Notes under the pieces: model-generated
Databases searched by the model: none
Told to the model about the DNA's origin: nothing
Seen by the model: the letters and a program-made list of their open reading frames with translations, nothing else
In this document: in pieces, positions 1 to 3,462 of the stretch
Position numbering within the stretch: position 1 is the stretch's first letter
Layout: every line of letters begins with the position of its first letter
Made by a program: the position numbers and the translations under genes
Assembly: GCA_026993275.1 (NCBI GenBank)
Contig: JALWUB010000272.1
Coordinates: 1-5,216, forward strand
Reading direction: 5' to 3'
Source of the DNA: Robiginitomaculum sp.
GTDB lineage: Bacteria > Pseudomonadota > Alphaproteobacteria > Caulobacterales > Maricaulaceae
DNA: 5,216 nucleotides

Positions 1-279
1 TTTGGCGGCCACAGTGTCTCTTCGCCCGGCCTGGAGGGCTATTTCCCCATCCCCGAGGACCAGCTCGCCCAGGCCCTGATCGATTCAAGCCCGGAACTGG
101 TCTGGGCCCGCACGGCCGGGCGCGGCTATATGGCGGTGACGGTCACCCCCGAAGCGGCACGCTGCGAGTGGCGCTTTACCGGCCCCGAAGCGGTGCGCTC
201 GCCAGCGCTTTCGCAAACCCATACCATGCAGGTGCGCGCCAGCACGGGCAAAGGCACGGCCAGGCTGGAAGCGGTGTAA
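1..279 (+). CDS. PhoD-like alkaline phosphatase, C-terminal fragment (5' end outside window)
   Basis: Reading frame 1 is open from the first base to a TAA at 277-279, giving the last 92 residues of a longer protein. What is seen: an S-V-S-S-P-G segment near residues 5-10, then S-P-E-L-V-W followed by R-G-Y-M-A-V-T-V-T-P at residues 41-50 and a C-E-W-R-F strand at 55-59. A serine/alanine-rich end with T-H-T-M-Q-V follows. This order (T/S-S-P-G, RGY strand, VTP, xWRF strand, short tail) is what I know from the end of PhoD-type metal-dependent phosphodiesterases/alkaline phosphatases, which are usually exported by Tat and release phosphate from organic esters. The metal-binding and catalytic residues and any Tat signal would be upstream of the window, so activity cannot be judged. 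It converges on the XRE gene with only 12 bp between the stop codons. The family call rests on a short tail and is good but not certain. Confidence 0.72.
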   Translation, partial: FGGHSVSSPGLEGYFPIPEDQLAQALIDSSPELVWARTAGRGYMAVTVTPEAARCEWRFTGPEAVRSPALSQTHTMQVRASTGKGTARLEAV

Positions 280-281
280 GC

Positions 282-291
282 CAGGCGCCTG
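282..291. repeat. Perfect 10-bp palindrome in the gap between convergent genes
   Basis: CAGGCGCCTG is its own reverse complement and fills almost the whole 12-bp gap between the stop codon of the phosphatase (277-279) and the stop codon of the XRE gene (292-294). No T-run follows on either strand, so it is not a standard intrinsic terminator. It may still fold at the 3' ends of both mRNAs. Confidence 0.4.
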
Positions 292-522
292 CTATGCCGT
301 ATCGGCATCGCTAGGCAGGAAAAACAGATCTTCAACCCTGCTGTCCAGCGCCGCGGCGAGTTTCAGCGCCAGAACCGTGGACGGGATGAACACCGCGTTT
401 TCGACCGTGTTGATGGTCTTGCGGGTCACCCCCACCCGTTCCGCGAGTTGCTGCTGGGTCAGATTGTGCCGCGCCCGGATTTCCTTCAGCCGGTTGCCAA
501 GGCGCTTCTGTCCTGGCCGCAT
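292..522 (-). CDS. Short XRE-family helix-turn-helix transcriptional regulator
   Basis: A 76-residue protein that is almost entirely one Cro/C1-type DNA-binding domain. Residues 11-20 (R-L-K-E-I-R) form helix 1 and 22-29 (T-Q-Q-Q-L-A-E-R) helix 2. Residues 33-41 (T-R-K-T-I-N-T-V-E) form the recognition helix, and F-I-P-S-T-V-L-A-L-K-L-A is the usual helix 4 that precedes a V-E-D-L-F end. This pattern (LTQQxLAExVGVTRxTIxxVE) is typical of the small YozG-like regulators that commonly sit beside a small membrane protein. There is no ligand or dimerisation domain; only about ten residues follow the domain. The start ATG (522-520) overlaps the TGA of the membrane-protein gene by one base (TGATG), with AGGA at 535-532 as ribosome site, so translation is likely coupled. 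It probably binds the dyads at 1003-1037 and represses its own operon (inference). The stop is TAG. Confidence 0.92.
   Translation of the reverse strand: MRPGQKRLGNRLKEIRARHNLTQQQLAERVGVTRKTINTVENAVFIPSTVLALKLAAALDSRVEDLFFLPSDADTA
294..308. terminator. Weak candidate 3' hairpin without U-tract
   Basis: ATGCCG-TAT-CGGCAT forms a perfect 6-bp stem with a 3-nt loop 15 bases after the phosphatase stop. It lies inside the last codons of the convergent XRE gene. There is no U-tract on either strand, so it can at best be a 3'-end stabilising or weak termination hairpin for the + strand transcript. Confidence 0.25.
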
Positions 523-974
523 CAGGCGTCGTCCTGGCCGTGCCCGGCCTGGCCTTCAAGATAGACAAAGGCGAACAGCGGTGCGGTGACGGCGATGATC
601 AACAGCAGGCGGCTGAGGCTGCTTGCTGACACAGACGTCCAGTAATGCGGCACCATGAACGCCACAGCCACAGCCAGCAAGGTGATGAAATAGCCAAAGG
701 CGAGGGCCCGTTGCCGGACGCTCTCGAACCATTCGTCATTGATGACGCTGAAGGCCCGCGCCTTCCTGACCTGAAAGTTGAAATGCACCAGCATGATGGT
801 GGCCAGAGCCCAGGCGATCACGCCCAAATCGCTCAGCTTGGCCAAAACGGACGCATAAGGCTGGCCGGTCAGATATTCACCCAGCACCTTGCTGCCCTGC
901 CACAGGATGAAGATAAGGGCCATCATCAGCATCATCCGGCGTCTTCGCCGCGAGAGGGTTTCCATATCGGTCAT
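522..974 (-). CDS. Small four-helix inner-membrane protein paired with an XRE regulator
   Basis: The product is 150 residues with four hydrophobic segments at about 14-31, 47-66, 90-109 and 121-139. A basic stretch (S-R-R-R-R-R) precedes helix 1, so the N-terminus should be cytoplasmic, and a charged loop at about 70-90 contains N-D-E-W-F-E-S-V-R-Q-R-A before helix 3. A D-E-x(n)-R-x-R-A motif followed by a membrane helix is familiar from DUF2178-like and similar membrane proteins encoded next to short XRE regulators; I cannot name the family with certainty. I chose the ATG at 974 rather than an in-frame ATG at 1019. The former has a strong ribosome site (AGGGAG, 9 nt upstream), and the latter would place the start inside the promoter/operator. 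The biochemical function is unknown. In such pairs the membrane protein is often supposed to modulate the regulator, which is inference here. Confidence 0.85.
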   Translation of the reverse strand: MTDMETLSRRRRRMMLMMALIFILWQGSKVLGEYLTGQPYASVLAKLSDLGVIAWALATIMLVHFNFQVRKARAFSVINDEWFESVRQRALAFGYFITLLAVAVAFMVPHYWTSVSASSLSRLLLIIAVTAPLFAFVYLEGQAGHGQDDA

Positions 975-981
975 TGCAACA

Positions 982-990
982 CTCTCCCTT
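982..990 (-). promoter_or_regulatory. Ribosome binding site that fixes the membrane-protein start
   Basis: On the - strand AAGGGAGAG ends a few bases before the ATG at 974-972; the AGGGAG core is 9 nt from it. No comparable site precedes the in-frame ATG at 1019, which decides the start. Confidence 0.7.
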
Positions 991-1002
991 TTCCGGGATA
1001 TA

Positions 1003-1016
1003 TAACCTACAGGTAT
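1003..1016. promoter_or_regulatory. Predicted operator dyad 1 (over the -10 box)
   Basis: TAACCT-AC-AGGTAT is an imperfect dyad with 6-bp half-sites and a 2-bp centre. It covers the predicted -10 box. Its half-sites (TAACCT and ATACCT) match those of the second dyad at 1024-1037. A short XRE protein encoded in the same operon is the obvious candidate ligand (inference). Confidence 0.5.
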
Positions 1017-1032
1017 CATTATGTAACGTCAA
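1004..1032 (-). promoter_or_regulatory. Predicted sigma-70 type promoter of the membrane protein/XRE operon
   Basis: On the - strand TTGACG (1032-1027) matches the -35 consensus in five of six bases. After exactly 17 bp comes TAGGTT (1009-1004), which keeps the important first two bases and last T of the -10 box. Transcription would begin near 997, leaving a leader of roughly two dozen bases before the ATG at 974. The surrounding bases are clearly AT-richer than the rest of the window. The -10 is weak; a shifted -10 in the adjoining TTATAT stretch is possible. Confidence 0.55.
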
Positions 1033-1037
1033 GGTTA
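1024..1037. promoter_or_regulatory. Predicted operator dyad 2 (over the -35 box)
   Basis: TAACGT-CA-AGGTTA has the same 6-2-6 layout as the first dyad, with its centre exactly 21 bp (two DNA turns) from the first. It contains the TTGACG -35 box at its centre. The outer half-sites of the two dyads also form a perfect 9-bp inverted repeat, ATATAACCT (1000-1008) and AGGTTATAT (1032-1040). Confidence 0.5.
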
Positions 1038-1040
1038 TAT

Positions 1041-1245
1041 TTCGACTCTTGCCCAAGCCTGACATTGCGCCCTTTGCGGGCAGACGCTATCGCCCGTGCC
1101 GGCCGTGCACATCAGGAGCGCCCATGCGCCCCCCCTAGCCCCATGAGGCTCAACATCTGGGGCCTGCTGATCCGCGCGCTGGCGAGGGCGGCAGAAACAA
1201 GAGCGGGCTTGAAAGACGTATTGTCTCGGGCAATCCCCGCCTGCC
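1041..1245. other. Intergenic stretch without recognisable gene
   Basis: This lies between the stop of the large repeat-protein gene (1246) and the promoter of the XRE operon, both transcribed leftward. I see no gene here. A 6-bp stem (GCCCCA 1138-1143 with TGGGGC 1158-1163, 14-nt loop) lacks a U-tract. A weak 4-5-bp stem on the - strand at about 1214-1226 is followed only by TTTC. There is a run of seven C at 1129-1135. Neither stem is a convincing terminator, so leftward read-through into the XRE operon is possible. Confidence 0.5.
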
Positions 1246-3462
1246 TTACTGCACGCTTACCGCGGCGCTTGTGACCGAGCGGATTGTGCCGCCTGCATCG
1301 GTAAAACGTAAAAATACGCGCGCATTGGCGGGGTCCAGCGGCAGGCCGCCGCTGCCCTGGTCAAAAGCAAATACGGCGAAAAAACTTGGATTGGGGCCGA
1401 TTGTAGTGCTGACAGGTTCGCTGCCAAGCGCGGAAATGCAGGTTCCGGCGGCATCGGTTTCGCACCATTGAAGCAATAAGGGCAAACCCTTGCCGCCATC
1501 ATCGGCGGTGACCACAACCGCCGCATCTTGCGACCCGGGCGCATCGCCGGCGCCGATATTGGTGGCTGACACGCTCATGAAACTGGCACCACCTGCCGTA
1601 ATGGAGATGATACCATTGCCGTCAGGCGTTGCGCTGATTGAAAGAATGTCAGGCGCTGCAACATCATCAATGGACACAAATACGGTGTTGACACCGGCAA
1701 TGGGGCTGACATCAGAGACGTCACAGACAAAATCCGGAAACAAATCTATTCCTGCACTGGTCTGCAGGGGCGAGAAGCTGAGCACAAACGATTTGGTCTG
1801 CTGCGGGCTCATGTCAAAAGGCTGATTGGCCGGACCTGTGGGTTGATTGGCCTGGTCTGTCTGCTGATAATTCAATGAAACCGGGGCAGCGGCATCAATG
1901 GAAATCGTGCAGTTTTGTGCCATGTGGCCGCCCGCATTGATGGCCGAGGCAAAAACGGTGACCGGCGCCCCGCCGACAAAACCGGACCGGGCCCCGGGCA
2001 AAACCGACGAGAACAAGGTGGTTGGTCCGGGTGTGTCGAAAAGGGCTGCGCGCACGCCGCTGCCGCTAAAATCACCATCCGGAGGCAGACCGACACCAAA
2101 GCCGCCGCCATTGACGCCGCTATTATCCTGCCAGGCGATGGCAAAGCCGCCATGGGCCAGCACCGCGACATCCGAACGGAGCTGATCATTGTGGGTGACC
2201 GTATTGACCAGAAACTCACCGCCGCGCCGGGCCCCTGAAGCCTCGAAACGCTGGGCCCGGACGGCATCGCCGCTGGTGTCGCCGCCAATGCCGGTGCCAC
2301 TGCCGCTGTTGTCGGTCCAGCTGATGACAAAGCCGCCATCGGCGAGCGCGGCAATGGCGGGCTGGTCCTGAAAACCAAGAACCGTCGTGTTGACAACAAA
2401 CTCCGCTCCAGCCGGGGTGCCGGTTGCATCATATATCTGTGCGCGAATATCAAATTTGATATTGGAACTGTCGTCTGGTCCCGAATGACTTCCATCAGTC
2501 CAGGCGATGACAAACCCGCCCCCGGCGAGACTTGCGACATCCGGCTCCATCTGGGCCAGCAAAGTGGTCGTGTTGACCTGAAAATCATCACCCAGAGACG
2601 TGCCGGCGGCATCAAAGCGCCGTGCTGAAATGCCGCTGAAACTGCCATCGCCCCGGGTGCCGCCGCCGTCCTCCCAGGCCAGCACGAAGCCTCCGTCCTT
2701 CAGGGCGGCGATGCTTTGAGAAACCTGCCCGTCTTCCAAAATGGAATTGACCACGAAGGCGCTGCTTACAGCCTGGCCGCTCTGGTCATAGCGCCGGGCG
2801 ATGACATCAGTGGAAGAATTCCCGGTCATGATAAAATTCGGGTCGGTCCAGCTGACCAAAAAGCCGCCATCTGCCAGCGCGGCGATTGCGGGGTCAAACG
2901 GGGGATTGCGGTTAAAGGGTGTGGCGACGGTGATCTCCGTGCTTCTGGGCGTGCCGTCAGCGGCAAAGAGCCGGACCTTGAGGGATGGTGAGGAATTGGG
3001 GTCTTCAGCGAAACTGGGCCCCACATCCGTCCAGGCTACAACGAAACCGCCGTCATTCAATGCGGCCACATCGGGGGTGGCCTGTGACCCTTTTGTCGAA
3101 ACGTTGACCAGAAATTCCGGGCCTAGCGGCATGGCAGAATCATCATAAATACGCGCCCGTATCGCACTGAAACTGGTGTCCGGGCTGGTATTGCTGCCAT
3201 CTTCCCAGACGATGACAAACCCGCCGCCGCCAAGGGCGGCAACTTTCGAATTGCCTTGGCCTCCGTCCTTGATCGAATTGACCAGAAAATCGTCACCTCG
3301 AGCCGTTATGGGATAAGCCAGTGCGCCAAAGGCTAAAATCATCAGCAAGACCAGCGCCTGCTGGAGAATGCTGTTGTTGGCCGCCGCTGGCCCGGTGGCA
3401 CCGCTCAGACGGCAAGCCTGCGTCCGGTTCACGGGTAAAAGGCGAGTTGTTTCAAATATCAT
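1246..3462 (-). CDS. Exported seven-repeat (GGFxxxW) propeller-like protein with a shared C-terminal module
   Basis: A 738-residue protein. Residues 1-34 form an unusually long polar start, 35-49 are hydrophobic (A-L-V-L-L-M-I-L-A-F-G), and A-L-A at 47-49 or I-T-A at 52-54 are plausible signal-peptidase sites, so it should leave the cytoplasm. Residues 57-475 hold seven repeats of 58-62 residues, each with V-A-A-L-x-D-G-G-F-V-x-x-W, an Asp/Gly/Ser-rich loop, R-A-x-x-F/Y-D-x-x-G and E-F-x-V-N. Seven such units suggest a seven-bladed beta-propeller (inference). Residues 479-738 are a four-cysteine tail that closely matches the tail of the upstream gene. The start is the ATG at 3462. The frame stays open for 72 more codons upstream, but those lie in the neighbour's coding region; GAGGG stands 4 nt before this ATG, and the ATGA overlap with the neighbour's TGA fits coupling. 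Repeats like these occur in large surface and secreted bacterial proteins. The exact function is unknown; an adhesive or extracellular role is only a guess. Confidence 0.9.
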   Translation of the reverse strand: MIFETTRLLPVNRTQACRLSGATGPAAANNSILQQALVLLMILAFGALAYPITARGDDFLVNSIKDGGQGNSKVAALGGGGFVIVWEDGSNTSPDTSFSAIRARIYDDSAMPLGPEFLVNVSTKGSQATPDVAALNDGGFVVAWTDVGPSFAEDPNSSPSLKVRLFAADGTPRSTEITVATPFNRNPPFDPAIAALADGGFLVSWTDPNFIMTGNSSTDVIARRYDQSGQAVSSAFVVNSILEDGQVSQSIAALKDGGFVLAWEDGGGTRGDGSFSGISARRFDAAGTSLGDDFQVNTTTLLAQMEPDVASLAGGGFVIAWTDGSHSGPDDSSNIKFDIRAQIYDATGTPAGAEFVVNTTVLGFQDQPAIAALADGGFVISWTDNSGSGTGIGGDTSGDAVRAQRFEASGARRGGEFLVNTVTHNDQLRSDVAVLAHGGFAIAWQDNSGVNGGGFGVGLPPDGDFSGSGVRAALFDTPGPTTLFSSVLPGARSGFVGGAPVTVFASAINAGGHMAQNCTISIDAAAPVSLNYQQTDQANQPTGPANQPFDMSPQQTKSFVLSFSPLQTSAGIDLFPDFVCDVSDVSPIAGVNTVFVSIDDVAAPDILSISATPDGNGIISITAGGASFMSVSATNIGAGDAPGSQDAAVVVTADDGGKGLPLLLQWCETDAAGTCISALGSEPVSTTIGPNPSFFAVFAFDQGSGGLPLDPANARVFLRFTDAGGTIRSVTSAAVSVQ
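1249..2028 (-). other. Shared 260-residue C-terminal module, copy in the downstream gene
   Basis: Residues 479-738, from G-P-T-T to V-S-V-Q. It aligns without gaps to the tail at 3462-4241 (152 of 260 identical by hand count). Cysteines are at residues 518, 580, 667 and 675. It appears to hold two beta-rich halves, the second beginning at P-D-I-L-S-I-S-A-T-P-D. I recall similar tails in hypothetical proteins of other proteobacteria but cannot name a domain. Confidence 0.85.
2038..3294 (-). repeat. Seven tandem protein repeats with a GGF-x-x-x-W core
   Basis: The core phenylalanines are at residues 82, 140, 201, 259, 317, 378 and 440 of the downstream protein, spaced 58, 61, 58, 58, 61 and 62. 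Each is followed four residues later by tryptophan (86, 144, 205, 263, 321, 382, 444). E/D-F-x-V-N segments mark the joins in most units; unit 3 begins with the diverged T-E-I-T-V-A and unit 4 with A-F-V-V-N. The loop after the tryptophan is rich in Asp, Gly and Ser, which could bind calcium. The DNA copies are diverged, so this is an old repeat rather than a recent expansion. Confidence 0.88.

Noticed and set aside
975..1019. In-frame N-terminal extension of the membrane protein to an ATG at 1019
   Set aside because: This start would lie within the operators and upstream of the predicted transcription start, without a ribosome site; the ATG at 974 has a strong one.
1138..1163. 6-bp stem as a terminator for the large - strand gene
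   Set aside because: The loop is long (14 nt) and no U-run follows on the - strand; the downstream bases there are a G-run.
1142..1273. A 43-codon + strand frame (M-R-L-N-I-W-G-L-L...) in the intergenic stretch
   Set aside because: The Arg/Ala/Leu-rich peptide looks superficially plausible, but there is no ribosome site before its ATG and it overlaps the end of the large - strand gene.
645..1274. A 209-codon + strand frame crossing the membrane-protein gene and the intergenic region
   Set aside because: Most of it is antisense to a well-supported gene, its composition is His/Gln/Pro-rich without domain sense, and it runs through the promoter and into the end of the next gene. It is best explained as a shadow frame.
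1872..2648. A 258-codon - strand frame inside the seven-repeat gene
   Set aside because: It is in another frame of the same strand, with Ser/Pro/Arg-rich low-sense sequence that echoes the repeat period, so it is a shadow.
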